64,000 nucleotides of DNA, from assembly GCA_026168455.1 (NCBI GenBank), contig CM047428.1, positions 84,524,594-84,588,593 of the forward strand. The letters run 5' to 3'. The position numbers and the translations under genes are program-made. Origin of the DNA: Theocolax elegans (taxonomy: Eukaryota; Arthropoda; Insecta; Hymenoptera; Cerocephalidae). A model generated the notes under the pieces. It was given only the letters and a program-made list of their open reading frames with translations. It searched no databases and had not been told where the DNA came from. This document shows positions 16,140-29,533 of the stretch, piece by piece. Position 1 is the first letter of the stretch; each line of letters begins with the position of its first letter.

Positions 16140-18120
16140 TAAAGAGAAAATATAATTAACAATCCTTTACTAATTAAACGTATATGGTTTTTAAATTTTT
16201 TAGTTTATTTCTAAAACGCTTTATTACGTTAATTCCGTAAGAAATTGGTAGAAAAACGTTTAATCCCAGGCTAGTATAACATTTTAGCTCTGACATTAAC
16301 ATTTTTATCAAGGTCGTCATGTAGGGATACGCGATACGATTGTAAACACTCGGTTATAATCGTGATGCGTAAAAAAGAATATATCGTGGTAATACTTCGA
16401 AAATTCGTACTCTCAAATTAACCGCTGTAAAGAAAGGAAAAAGTATGTATATATACGGGAAGTTTTAGTATATAGTACATTATCAATAACTCTCTACTAT
16501 AAATTGAAGATTATGACGAGGTTGTATTAAACCATATCATACTGAGCGTGAAAATAAAGTGTTTCTGCCGAAAATACATTTTGCCTAAGTACTACTCTTC
16601 GATTTCCTCGAGAGGTTTCTCAAATGTGTCAGTTCAGGTCTGCAATTATTTATAAGTATAGTAAATCGAGTAAGCTGGATTAATCTCGATAAGCTGTTGA
16701 AGGCGTCAGCTCGATTTAGTAAAAAGAAAAACAGTATATATGGTAAGAAAGATCAAAATGAAAATCTCCCTAGATGCCGGTATGCCGAAGAGTATAAGAA
16801 ATAAGAGAGAAAGGGCCGATATATCGGTGATTATCAAATATCAAACGGAATGAAAATCATCCGGTATATCGGCGGTAGTCGAATTTCTTTCGAGTAAGGG
16901 TTCGAGATAGAGTGCACGCTACCACAGAGAAGCGTACATTGTACACATGCACACACGCATGCCCGGAGCCCGGAGGGTTGGCGAAAAAGGGTGGCGCGAA
17001 GGAAACCCGAAAAGGGAGATGACCGGTGCTCAAGAATGTACGGATATTCCGATGCGGGTTTATGTCACATTTAACACCTACCGCTTATACACTTTGTCGA
17101 GTGTGAAAAAGCCAAGTTGCACATACGCGGAGCCGCGCGCGCGCGCACACCCCTACACCCACACACCGAGAGTGCGAGAGTGAGAGAGAGAGAGAGAGAG
17201 AGAGGGCCAAGCCACGCCCCGATCCTCGGGTGATACCGCTCGAGGTGTGGCTCCGCCACCCCCACCCACTGCGGATATTTCCATGTACAGCCACGCGCAC
17301 GCACACCCGCACACGTACAAACACCTGCACTACGACCTGCCACCGCTCTACGATCCTCTCTATGTAAATCACTGTTAAACAAACTCTTTTATTTATTTAC
17401 CTCTCTCGCTTCCGTATGCCTCTGTATACACAGTACACACCCCAGGTAGTTTCTCTTGCTTTTCTTTTATTTCACTGCCCTGTATATCTGCCCTGTATAC
17501 CTCTGCTCTTTGCATTTATTGATTATTCAATTAACAGTCGCGCTTATATATTTATACTTGGTGCGGAATAGTCAAAATGATGTGGAGCCATCTATTTCTC
17601 GATTGCACTTGTTCCTTGCAAATTTCATTACCTCCATGTATATCTTTGTGGAAAATCGGTCATTGGGAAGTACGTCGTGCGACTGTACATTTATTTTTTG
17701 GTGTTAATATTTCAGAAAATAATCAAATTTTTAACCCGATAGGTATTTTCTCTTTTTTCGAAACTTATTTGTTCTCGGTGATTTTTACTATATCGTGTAA
17801 TTGATATACGGTTTCGACTCCTCGGCATTATACTCTGTGATATAATACAATAATCATCCACTAATTGAATTATTCAAATTTTCACTATTCAAAAAGGAGA
17901 GATAATTATATAGCGAATCGTGTAGAAATTTCATTGTACCAAACAAATGTTAAGAAATGGTGAAAACTTCTCTATTCTACTTTAATCAAGTAAAAGCGGC
18001 ATAACGAATGTAGAAATTATGAAGATTTTAAGTGTCGATTGCATTATCTCTGCGACAACTATACCGCGTGCAATTCCGGATAGAATGAAAATTCAATTTG
18101 ATCGATAATTCGCGTAGCTT
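16140..18120. other. Gene-free stretch with a GC-richer core
   Basis: No coding region I can support. 16900-17380 is GC-richer, with CA/GC-rich tracts and a (GA)n run at 17181-17204; open frames there on both strands are low-complexity products. The composition would fit a promoter or 5' exon of an unseen transcript, but nothing in the sequence proves it. Confidence 0.4.
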
Positions 18121-18124
18121 CATT

Positions 18125-18290
18125 TTTTTGGTACTCATTTTTTGAGGTTACAATAACTTTTAAACAAATTGTTTTTAGCACCAACAAAATTTTTTCGGTT
18201 TTCTGGATAATATTTTCAGTTTGTGCCTAAAATTTGGTGTATTTTAACATTGTGATTCAACCAAATGACGTGAAATGGCCCATATACAAA
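18125..18290 (-). repeat. Diverged relative of the 1005-1305 repeat
   Basis: Same order of segments as 1100-1305: a TTTTTGAGGTTA tract, AAAATTTTTTTCGG-like tract, then AAATTTGGTGTATTTTAA and a degenerate GACGTGAAATGG in the place of the terminal CACGTG motif. Identity is low (perhaps 65-70% by eye). Confidence 0.5.
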
Positions 18291-18599
18291 TGTTTTAGAT
18301 GAAAATTGTAGTGCCGAGAAGGTTAAAGAGTCTGGAAGAAAATACGTCCTGTGTGTTAAAAATTGTCACTATGATTTGAGACAATTATGGTCAATACGTA
18401 TAACCTCACATTTACTTATCCATTTACTTATTTAATTCCTATAGAGATAAAATGAAATTATTCGCACGTATGTATGGTTGGTAAAAATTTGAATCTAACA
18501 ACAACAATAAACAAATTTAATTAAGAATTACGAAATAATTATAAACAAAACACTAAAATAATGAGAAAAAAAAGATTACTTGTTTATATTGTCCATCCA

Positions 18600-19370
18600 C
18601 TTGTTTAGTATAGCCAGTGTACCAAATAAGTGCAAGGATATTACTACCAAAATCTAATCAACATTTTTCTAGCTGTTGTAAAACTTTCAGTAGACGTATT
18701 TTTATTTCTTGCATGGATAATTCTTCAAATAATATTGAATCTTGCTGGGGAGGTTAGACCCACTGCACAGGTAACCCTATAGTGAGGAAACATAGCTTGA
18801 TGTTGTTTGGCTGAGCCACACTTACAATTACCAGTGAAAACAATATTATCAATTATTATTATATCTTTATATTTAGGTTGTTGTTTTAAATGATACATGG
18901 AATCAGTATATATTTACCTCTAATACCTCTATCAAAATAAAAAATAGCTTTACTATTACCAAAGTAGTTTAGGTCATCATACGTCATACGAATTCCATTA
19001 TAAAGAGGTATATTTTTTCCTTTAATATTCGTTGGTATCATAATTTTGCTGTACTCAACAGCCATTTTTATCTATTTTAGTAAAAATTGTTTCATTTGGT
19101 AAATATTTTTCCATCGGCTTATTTATATTGGTCAGTTAAACTATTACTTAATCCTTTAATAAAATTTATTTTTTTTAAATTCATAATTCCAATATTATAT
19201 CTTTACTGATTTCTCCATATTCATTTCATTATTAGGAGCTATTGTCCGTTCCTCATTATTCTTTTGTATTCGTAAAAAAATGTATTTGTGTCTATATCCA
19301 GTTTGAAAATTTCTCTTATAATTTCTATAATACCAAATATATAATCTTTTGGATTAACCTTGTTTATTTT
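18600..19370 (-). pseudogene. Decayed protein-coding relic, family unknown
   Basis: Read on the minus strand, several consecutive stretches look like real protein but lie in different frames with stops between them. Clearest is a 59-codon ATG frame, 19065 down to 18886, beginning MAVEYSKIMIP with a YNGIRMTYDDLNYFGN core. Upstream, 19366 to 19239 is open for about 42 codons without a start (PKDYIFGIIEIIREIFKLD). Downstream, about 18840-18735, a Cys-containing piece (GNCKCGSAKQ) is open in another frame until a TGA. Amino-acid composition is balanced and soluble-looking, unlike the F/I/Y/L-rich noise frames nearby. I recognise no family; a transposon-borne or virus-derived insertion or an old gene copy are all possible. 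Confidence 0.45.
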
Positions 19371-19499
19371 TTTACAATTATAGTTTGAAATACGATATCA
19401 TGCGATCGATTGTTATTCTCGTACATATTACGCTAGTTTTTTATCTTGAACATTTGAGTAATTTTTCCTTGCTTTTGTCTCTGCGTAGATGATGGAAAT

Positions 19500-20039
19500 T
19501 GAGAAAATCGAAAGATTATAAGAGAAAATCATTTATCGATACTATAGGAAATGATTGGTCAAAAAAGCTCTATCCAAAAAGTTCATATCGCCTTGTCGTA
19601 AAAAATTAACCTATATGCAATAATTCATGATCGCTTAAACTTTGACTGAGCTGTCTTTAAATACAAATTCTACATTACTACACTTCGAGCAGGTATAATC
19701 ACTATACCTGCGTATGTACATAATTAATATCCCTAATCGAATATACCCGCGTTTCAAACGTACAAATCGTATTCCACCCACTATATGTATAATTACTGCA
19801 ATTTTGTAATAGGTTGATGTATCGAAAAACCTGATTGAACGAAGAAACGAGATGAAATAAATTGACATCTCTCATATCGCGATAATTTCAATTGGTGGAC
19901 CCTATCGCGTCTTCCGGATGGATATTTTCCACCGATCAAAATTCACGCACATTGTATATTCGTGTATATGTACAATATATTTTTCTTGGTCGCACAATAG
20001 CCGAGTGTACACACATACAGAGAGAGAGAGAGAGAGACC

Positions 20040-20071
<32 letters not shown>

Positions 20072-20942
20072 CGCAGACGCGCGGACTATATTTTAATTGA
20101 ATTTAACCGAATAAATCAGTAATATCACAAAGAACAAAGGGGGGGAAACAAAAGTTTCTCTTGAACTGGAGCGTTTTGAACCTGGCACATGCACTTGGCA
20201 TCTTACTCTAAACAATACGGCAAATATCTTTTGTTCGAAAGAATACATTATATAAGGTCTATGGGCAGAGGTATATAAAAGGGAATTCAGTTCATCTCCT
20301 TCTCTCTCTCTCTCTCGCTCACTCTCTCTCTCTCCCCGTATTCTACGTGAATATGATGTGTTATATATGACCGAAAGGACTATTCAGACCTGATCTTTAG
20401 TCGCTCAATTTCAACCGAATAATACAGTTACTCGTTTCAATTTATATCGACAAATAGCATTATTAAATTTCAAATTTTCTTTCTTTCTCTATCTCTATCT
20501 CTATCTCTATCTCTATCTCTATCTCCCGGTCTCCCTATACCTTCCTACTTGATAATCCCCGATGGAATCCCAGGGACATCGTCCTTGCGTGTACACGTCT
20601 ATTAGACCGATGTATATAGTGCAGTCTTTCTAATATACAAGATATTTAATTATTATACATTATTATTATATACATCGCATACGAGAAAAGTGACGTCCTT
20701 GCGAGCGCGTGCGCGCTTGTCTGGGTTACGTTCTCAAGTGTCTACGCATAACGACGTTAGGGGCGTTTGGAAATTGATTCTTCACTCGAAGCTAAAAGTC
20801 TTCTCTCCGTATAAAGAAGGCCTTTATTCAATTTTAAAGTCACGTTAAAGAGAATCCACTGTTTTTTCTTCCTTTTCCCTTTTTACTTTTCTAATACGGA
20901 CTCATTTCTATACATATATACGTGTACCTCTATTGTGCACGC

Positions 20943-20978
<36 letters not shown>

Positions 20979-22300
20979 AATCAATTAGACGCGTTTTGCA
21001 CCGTGTGTATACACTCGTTTATACAGTCGATGGAAAATCATTTGCCAGTCCCTCTTTCTCTCTTTCTTTTTTTCCCTTTGAAAAGGCTATCAGCTGTCTT
21101 TTGGTTGGAGGGAGCGAAGGTATATACACGGTTTAAATCGTTTATGCATCATCGAGAGTCAAGACGTTTTCTTTCGCAAAAAAGTGGCAATACGTTTCCG
21201 ATCAAAACGTGGTTTTTATTAATCTCGTAATCTTCGAATTTTTGGTTTCACATGCGGTATAAACTTAAATTGGTCGCAGTCGACGATCCAAAAAAGTGCT
21301 TGAACGTCAACGTCAACGAACTCCATCACACGTGTCTTTTAGAATTCATTCCAGCACCACAAATGTTTCTATGATTATACGTATCGTTGGTCATTTTTTC
21401 TAAGCATAATTTTACAGTATTTCTTTCATATTTTTTTTACAATATTTACCTTGAATAAGTTTATTTTTACGCTTTTTCAACAAAATCTATATGGAAAACC
21501 CAAAGCACTAGATTATTCAGTAAAATGGCATTGTACAAATTTGCAAGTCGATAAATCAAGAACACTTTTAAAAAAGTTTGCACGGAATACTGCACATTTA
21601 TACGGTGCAAACATTATAAATGGTGCAGTTGAAATATTCGTCTGAAACTTTATAGGAGGATAAATTATTTAATGATGTATATATGTAGTGCCTATATATT
21701 TCGGTTTTGCCTAAAAATACTGTATATCGTTTCGTTAAATAATTAAAACAATTGAATATTTCCGACCAATGAATGATGTGCAGTTAATTATTAATTCGTT
21801 ATATGTACTTTTTTGTAGACAAGAAATTGTTACTCGTGTGAGAGTTATACACATCGTGTATTAATAATGCAATAATACTCGTTTGTCGTAACTATTTTTT
21901 TCTCAGTGTGATTAACATTTTGATAAGCATTTGTTAAACGTTTTTTAACCAAAAACTCCCTACTTCACCGAAAAAATGAATAATAAGTTGGTCTGTAGCT
22001 ATTGGTCAAAAATTTAATTTTGAACCATAAAGAGGTGGTATATGTTATAACCGAATGATCAAAATCAGTTTATTTCTATATTATATGCAAAACCCAAGTA
22101 CAGGTTTATGCGAAGTCTGAGGTTTCTTATGAAAATCTAATACTTCTCTCAAATATTACTTATCAATAAAAACGAAAAAAAACTTGTCAATACTCCAAAA
22201 CAGTTAAAAATTCTATTGTAAAATGATGATCAATATTCGATTCGATCTCTAAAAATTATTAAATGTATATTTCTTTGGATCTTTTTTTCGAACGTAATGA
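19500..22300. other. Gene-free stretch with microsatellites
   Basis: No supported gene. Contains (GA)n at 20020-20036 and 20043-20070, mixed CT tracts at 20300-20335, (ATCTCT)n at 20490-20525 and (CT)n at 20945-20978. Around 21440-21640 and 29960-30110 a similar AT-rich sequence recurs (GTACAAATTTGC then ACATTATAAATG), probably an old element; the 64-codon frame at 21451-21645 lies in it. 20690-20760 is GC-richer. Confidence 0.5.
20490..20525. repeat. (ATCTCT)n hexanucleotide microsatellite
   Basis: About six tandem units, preceded by TTTCTTTCT and followed by CCCGGTCTCCC. Confidence 0.9.
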
Positions 22301-22325
22301 AGTTAATCTTGAATATGTCTTCTGT

Positions 22326-22328
<3 letters not shown>

Positions 22329-22389
<61 letters not shown>

Positions 22390-22397
22390 GAGAGAGA
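22329..22397. repeat. (GA)n microsatellite
   Basis: About 34 GA units with a single C interruption. Predicted SLSLSL peptides across it are artefacts. Confidence 0.95.
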
Positions 22398-22399
22398 AG

Positions 22400-23486
22400 T
22401 AAAATGTGAATTTTATTTCAATAATTGCAAAAAAATGGTTAATAATAGAAAAAAATATATATAGATACACGAAGGGACACATCAAGATCTATGTAGAGTA
22501 TATTTATAGATATTCTTATATAAATTAAATGACGCGGTATGTTTTAATATGGATTATTTAAGAAATTTTCTATCAAATAATCACTTATTTCTTTCTCTTA
22601 TATAAAAATTAATTTCTATAGATACTATTTCTATATTATTTTCTATTATACGTATGATTTTCTAATATCGTCAGAATTAAATTTATCTAAAATGTTTTAA
22701 TTTTTTTCGAATAATTATACTACTTTTAGTTTTAGCGTACTCAATATATTGTAAATTGATCAGCTATTTGCTATTCTAATATGTGGGAGAAAAACGTCGT
22801 TTTATCACAATTCAAGAAACTAGATATATTTTTTACCTATTTTTATATTCTACCCAAATTTTGAAAAATAATGACATTTTTCACCAGTAAATTGGCTATG
22901 GTGACATAACATTACGAGTTGAATAGAAATAATCAAAAAAATACCTATGTACATTATCCCGGAATAATGGTTTTAGTTTGCAAATTCTTAAATTTCTACT
23001 ATAACGCGACGATATAAAAATAGTATGTTTGAAAATGAATGTTTGTAGAGCGCGTTTAACGAGGATCGCACGCGCCACAAAACGCGCAATCGATGACGAA
23101 AATTAAAAATGGTAGCCAGACGGTAGTGCACCATGGGTACGAAACAATTTCCGAAGTTTAAAAAAAGTTGAGCGGGTCGTGATATAACTTTCCGAACTCA
23201 AAAGAGACCCTCTCAAACGCAAATAATTATGTCGTCGAATAATAACTCGTTCAATCGCAAACACGGTTTATAAATATTTTGTATACATATATATATATAT
23301 GTCACCTGTTTTTCATTTTACGTGTATCTTGTATAATTCACAAGACAAACAGTTTTTTTCGAGTAATTATATCCTTTATACATTTGAAAATGCGACAGTT
23401 ACAAAAAGAGAGAAAGAAAAATAATGTTCGAGTTTCATTAAGGTTCGGAGTGTATGCGTGTGTGTGTATAAATATATATATATATA

Positions 23487-23530
<44 letters not shown>

Positions 23531-26080
23531 TACCAAGAGATTCCGCAGCGAGTAAAATGCACAAGGTCATTTAATTCTCTCTTTTTTTCTCTCGCGCCCT
23601 TCTTTCTCTTTTTCTATGTCTCTGTGAGCAGGAGCTCTTTTATAACCATGTGTATAGAAATAATTCTTTAAAGGTTTCGAATCACTGTGCGTGTGTATGT
23701 ATATACATATATACCGTTTGTTCTTTTACAAAATGTAACAGTCTATAGATATTTGTTCTTTCTTCTTAAAATAACAGGAAGAATATACACTGGTAAGACC
23801 GTATTATTTTTTCTCTTTCTTCTTTTATTTCGCTTTTTGTGCTTAAGTATGTATATACGTCTCGATTAATTTTATTTTATCGCGAGGATGTTTATTGAGA
23901 CAAACCGATATCATAACGCGTATATATATAATTAAAAATGTAAATAGACTTGTAGATCTCTGAACGATTATTTTTCGGAGCAAAAAAGTTATTAAACAGT
24001 ACTTAAAAAATTAATAGAAATTGGCTGATAAAAGTAACACTATTATGCATTTTATCAAGAAACAAAGTTGACAAAGTTGACAAAATTTGCTGTTGGATAA
24101 TTAACTATACAAATTTATTAATATTTACTATATTATATATAACTGGCAATTTTGCCGATAAAAAATAGTAATTTTTATAACTGAATTATCAACTGTCTCT
24201 CGATTACTCAATCAATTATTATTTCCATGTGCAAAGAGCAAGAATTCAAATTTAAAAGACGTAATCTTATAAAAATAGTTAACCTATTCTAGTAAAAATT
24301 TAAGAATTTTCAAGTATAAGTATTGATTTTCATGGTATTTTGCATCTACTCGTCAGCCGTTTAATTATTAAAAAAACACAATTTCTGCTAGCTTTAGATT
24401 CTATACGTTGAATTTATTACTTTCATAATACTTTACTGTGTACATGAAAGGTGTTCCGTGTTAAATATACACGAATAACGCAATGTAATTAGTCGCCCTT
24501 TGAAATTGTTGTGCGAAAATTCTACCATTCCTTTTACATGTAAAAGTGTATGCAAAAAAATCTTATCAAACCTATGAACACGAGCGAAAAATCCATGCAA
24601 GTAAACCAAGGTCTACATAAAAATAGGCATAGAAAGATACAACTGAAAAGGTAAAAAAAAATATGTATATAATTTTGTTGAATGTTTCAACGAAAAACTT
24701 ATTGCACACATAAAATTTGGTTTACTACTTGAGTTTTGAGTAAGGAACGTTCATTCGAAATATACTATACGATTTGCATTAATTAATATGTATATGTACA
24801 ATTTAATGGGTTTCCATCTTGCTATACATATTTTAAATTTTTCATATTTAAGATATATAAATATTTTCTTATTTTTTTGACTTTTAACAGCATAGCTTCG
24901 AGTTGGGAATGTATTCTTGTATAAATAGTTCGATACTTTACGAGTCTTCGTATTTTATTTTTCAATATTTCTCGCTTCCAAAGTATTGGATACCTTACTA
25001 TAAAATAAATATATACGACGATAAAAGGATATATAGGTACAAGAAATGCTTATTTCATCGAAACGAGATCGTTAATATCAATTTCATCAAACATTAAAGC
25101 ATTCTTATAAGGCTTCAATATTTTCGCGTATCGTTATAAATATTTTTCGTCTTAAATTATGATTTCGTTGCAATTTCAAACTAATTAATCGCAACGTTAT
25201 AGAAACATAAAAACTTACCCATGTTCAACGAGGTTTACCTTTTCTATTTTATTTAGAGGTTAATTATCTTTCTTTGATTAATTATATTTACTTGATATAT
25301 GTATACTTGATTTTAAGCAGAAATATTTATTAAACACTTTTTAAATAAATTTAAATTGTGTTTAACATAACCTCTATTAATATTGTATTAAATAAATAAT
25401 TGATATTTTTTGTATGAGATAGAATATTTATAAACGGGAATTCTTATAATATTATAAATATACGCCGTTTATATTATTATCTCCAGTTTTTTCGAATACT
25501 TAATACTTATTGAGTTTTTAGTTATGCACTCGATCGTACGTTCGAAAATAGCCGCAAAGTATTGATATTCGCGAGCTCTGTCCTCTCGATTTTTGTTGCT
25601 TTGAATCTAACTTTCTTTTCTTGTAGATTAATTAACAAAAATTTGATATTAAAGGAAAAATTTTAGGCACGACAGAGTAGTAGTTTCTTTTTTTTGGACA
25701 AAAAATATCATGCATCCTAAATACGCAAGAAAATAATCCATTACTCGGAAAATTTTCTTGGCCTGTCTTTGCAAGTGTATGAAAAATTCCTACAGTTTGT
25801 AGTAACGTAAAACATATATGCTTATTATACTATCGTAATTTTATGTTTAGTCCAACACAGAATATAATTTGATGTAAATATATTAGTCAATTTTATATAC
25901 CATTTTTACAATCATTAAAAAGTTATCGTACAATCCTGAGATATTTTAATTAAATATATACTATTAATTGTTGTGTTGTAAATTATCATAATAATAGTCT
26001 AATTAGTTTAAAACAAACAGTTTAATTTAAAATAAATATATCTTGTCCTGATTATATATAATATTGAATTTAAACATTAA
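22400..26080. other. Gene-free AT-rich stretch
   Basis: No supported gene or long repeat. Holds a (TA)n then (GA)n tract at 23473-23526. 23040-23130 is GC-richer. Frames of 60-130 codons here run through the microsatellites or are rich in F/I/Y/L and look like noise. Confidence 0.5.
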
Positions 26081-26085
26081 TATTA

Positions 26086-26087
<2 letters not shown>

Positions 26088-26140
<53 letters not shown>

Positions 26141-26359
26141 GTTATATTGAATACGCAGTTACTGCAGTGATAGAATAATATTCATAGAATACTGATATAT
26201 TGGTTATTTGCATATTTATTTTCTTAAAATAGTTCTGTGATCGTTTAACCTCTCGATTTACCCATGACAGTCTAATTTATAATAATTACCATATATCTCT
26301 GGTAGTAGTATTCGAAAGTCACTCGCGAGTCCTTCGCTAATTTCGTTACCATTGCATAG

Positions 26360-26392
<33 letters not shown>

Positions 26393-26615
26393 GTTATATT
26401 GAAATACGCAGTACTGCAGTGATAGATATAATATTCATACGAATACTGATATATTGCGTTATTTGCATATTTATTTTCTTAAAATAGTTCTTGTGATCGT
26501 TTAACCTCTCGATTTACCCATTGACAGTCTAATTTACTAATAATTACCATATATCTCTGGTAGTAGTATTCGAAAGTCACTCGCGAGTCCTTCGCTAATT
26601 TCGTTACCATTGCCT
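26088..26615 (+). repeat. ~265-bp tandem duplication with (ATT)n ends
   Basis: Copy 1 (about 26088-26358) and copy 2 (26360-26615) each consist of an (ATT)n run followed by about 215 bp of unique sequence ending TTCGTTACCATTGC. Copy 1 differs from copy 2 almost only by single-base indels (for example AGTTCTGTG versus AGTTCTTGTG, CCCATGACA versus CCCATTGACA). Confidence 0.95.
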
Positions 26616-27362
26616 AGTTTTTTCAACAATGTCTAGCTAAGAAAGTGTTCTATATTTTTATCTTCTTGGATAAAAATGTTAGTAAGGATTGGTCAATGCA
26701 TAAATATGCGTAACACAAACAAGCTTGATGAATTAAAAAGTTTATTGAGGATGATGAGGCTTAGGATGTGTAATTGGGTAAATTTATCAGTAATTTAAAA
26801 TTAGTTATTCGGACATCGAGTTACAATGTATACAATCCTGTTTATACTTCAAGAATCCAACCCTAACCTCAGTTTAATGTTTGTTTGAAGCAAGCTGTCA
26901 CAGTCATTTAATTTTTTTATTTAAGTTTATTGATGTGGGAACTTAATGAGGACAGTCAAGTGCAAGTGAAAAATAGGATTGGATTTGTGTCTGTGTTATT
27001 GAGCGTCTAATTTATTCTTTTTTATTTTCTGATAATACACGTGTTACGCTTTCTTTTTCTGCATTCCTTTTTCATACTTTATAGCACTATACACTATGAC
27101 TGTTATTTATTTACGCACCTATAAATATATTTTTTAATAAATACATTACACGTTTGATAATTTTTAAGTTAATTTAAATAATATGTATTACTTGCATACT
27201 TGTTTACCTTTTAGCAACTGTCTGAATTTGTACGTGAATGCTTCTAAGAAATGAAGTAAGCCAGTGCAAGTCGAAGATAAAGGCGATGTATGTAATTTTT
27301 TTTCGTTTCTTTGGTTATAAGCTTCATGCTAAACGATGTATGTATGTATTAGTATATGCAGT

Positions 27363-28159
27363 AAGCAGTTGGAAGTTAGCACCCAGATTTTTTAAGTTAA
27401 CCTTTTCGCCAATTATCTATTTACCAATCTAATATGCGTGTAAATACACAAACAATCGTTTTTGTGAATCGTCTGTGCGTGCATTCAATTTTGAGAAAAT
27501 CAGTAAAACTTTTTGGGTGCTAGCACCCAGCATTCACAAGAAAACCTCTTTTTTGATGTTTAAAAGTTGAAATAGTAATATTTTCAAAGGCTACATCGAC
27601 TGTATGTGCAACGCGCAAACGGCACCCGAAATCAAAATAACGCTATCCTAATTACTAATAATACATATAATGATATTTAAAAACACTCCCTCTAACCTCA
27701 AAATGACTCCTCGCCTTCTCAATGATTTTTATATTGGCGCCCCTGAGTATGTCAATATTGCGCTTGCACCTTGCACATATCCACATTAAGTGGCTGCAGA
27801 CTCGCAATTTAAAAATATTATTTATTTTTTCAATATCGTTTTAATTTTTATTCGGATTGTAATTTTAGGAAACTAAAATTATCGGACCGTCAAATCGTTT
27901 AGGCGTTGCACACACAGTCGATATAGCCTTTGAAAAGATTTCTATTTTAACTTGTAACGCGCGTCAAAAAACGGGTTTTCTTTTTGGGTGCTGGGTGCTA
28001 GCATGCAAAAAGTTTTTCTGTTTTTCTCAAAATTGAATGCACGTACAGACGATTTATAAAGACGATTGTTTGTGCATTTACACGCACATTCCATTGGTAA
28101 ATAGATAATTGGCGAAAAGCTTTATTTAAAAAATCTGGGTGCTAACTTCCAACTGCTTA
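27363..28159. mobile_element. Foldback element, ~800 bp
   Basis: Arms of about 265 bp. Tips AAGCAGTTGGAAGTTAGCAC and the exact complement at 28140-28159; the arms also share TAAATAGATAATTGGCGAAA-type sequence, GAATGCACG and a GGGTGCTAGCACCC-like palindrome near each inner end. Middle 260 bp (27630-27890) is unpaired. No coding region. Confidence 0.88.
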
Positions 28160-28858
28160 TATATGGACTACGGAACTTGTCAAAGATTCAACGTAAATCA
28201 GGTCTGTCACAATACGACTTAGAACTTACTTTGACCAATCCTTCCGTAGCCATTCGAAAGTTTTACTATAATAATTACTGCACTGTCAGTAATTTTTAAG
28301 GTTATATTATTTTCGAATAATCAATATAGTTTACTCCATTTTTACCCTCTTCCTCTGTATATCTATATGTTACCGACCTAAAATTCATACAAAATTAGAC
28401 ATATATAGTTATATATAAATTAAAGAAATAATTTATAATAAAATTCCAAGAGATACATTTGCCCTTCGTTTATTAATACGGTGTACTGCGTGCTAAATTA
28501 ATGTTAGGAATTATATATTATTTACTAATTTTCAAGAAACATCTTACTAACATTTACGATATATATCTGCACAATTTAGAAATAGTTCTCGAGAAATTAT
28601 GAGCATTTCTAGCTAAAATTTGGCAGGCAAATGGATTAATACACAAAGAGCAACGAATTCATTGCAATTTCCTTTAATTATATTCAATTATTACATTTTG
28701 AGGTCGGAAACAATCGGGTGTGGAACTCAGTTAAACGGGTAGTTGCTATTATAATATTTTATTACATCTTGGCTTGTTGTTAACATTTTATCTATTTTAA
28801 TTATTTTTCAGAAACGGTGACGCTAATAGGTGAATACTGTAAGAGCAAAATAAATTAT

Positions 28859-28897
28859 TTAAGGGGGTCCTAATTGTGTTAATTAGGACCCCCTTAA
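28859..28897. mobile_element. Perfect TTAA-GGGGGTCC palindrome, minimal MITE remnant
   Basis: TTAAGGGGGTCCTAATT, five bases (GTGTT), then its exact reverse complement ending CCCCCTTAA. The TTAA-G(4-5) tips match the ends of the neighbouring TTAA MITEs, so this looks like two element termini with the interior deleted. Confidence 0.75.
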
Positions 28898-29120
28898 TGC
28901 TAATTTCTCAAAGATAGTGACAGTTTGTGACACTTTTCTCGAAAGTGCAATAATATTTCAGTTCAAAATTCAGCACACAGATACATTATTAGTAAATAAA
29001 GGCGCCACTTATACTCTGATATATACTTATATATACTCTTTTATTTATGCAGATTTATTTGGCATTTATATCACACTTGTCGGTAATGTAGGGAGGATAA
29101 ATGCTGACTATGACACCCCT

Positions 29121-29533
29121 TTAGAGGATGTGATACTTAATATTTACCGACCGAGTCAATAGAGATGAAAAAATGATTTTTGTTAAATAAATAAAGGAAA
29201 TTGTGGAAAATAAAGACATCATTGCCCTTCCTTTAACTATTATCTATCACTGTGTGAAAATTGAAAGAAAAATAATATAGTATTAGAAAATGGCATTGTA
29301 AGGAAATTTACCAGATCTGCAATATTCGAAACAGACAAAGAGTCAAAATTTCTTCCAATGTCATTTTTTAATACATTATTTTTGTTTGAAATTTCACACA
29401 GTTATAGATAATAGTTAATAGAAGGGATTATTGATGTTTTCATGTTGTACAATTTTCTTTATTTATTTAACCAGAATCATTTTTTCATCTCTATTGACTC
29501 AGTTGGTAAATATTGAGTATACCATACCCTCAA
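29121..29533. mobile_element. TTAA-type MITE with ACCGACCGAG subterminal motif
   Basis: Left end TTTAGAGGATGTGATAC then ATTTACCGACCGAGTCAATA and GAGATGAAAAAATGATT; the right end is the inverted counterpart (AATCATTTTTTCATCTC, GACTCAGTTGGTAAATATTG). Flanking tetramers are degenerate TTAA (TTTA, TCAA). A single half of the same family lies at about 45400-45590. Confidence 0.82.

Noticed and set aside
16947..17382. Overlapping frames of 78-103 codons in the GC-richer patch
   Set aside because: Mirrored on both strands through CA/GC and GA tracts, low complexity, no motif.
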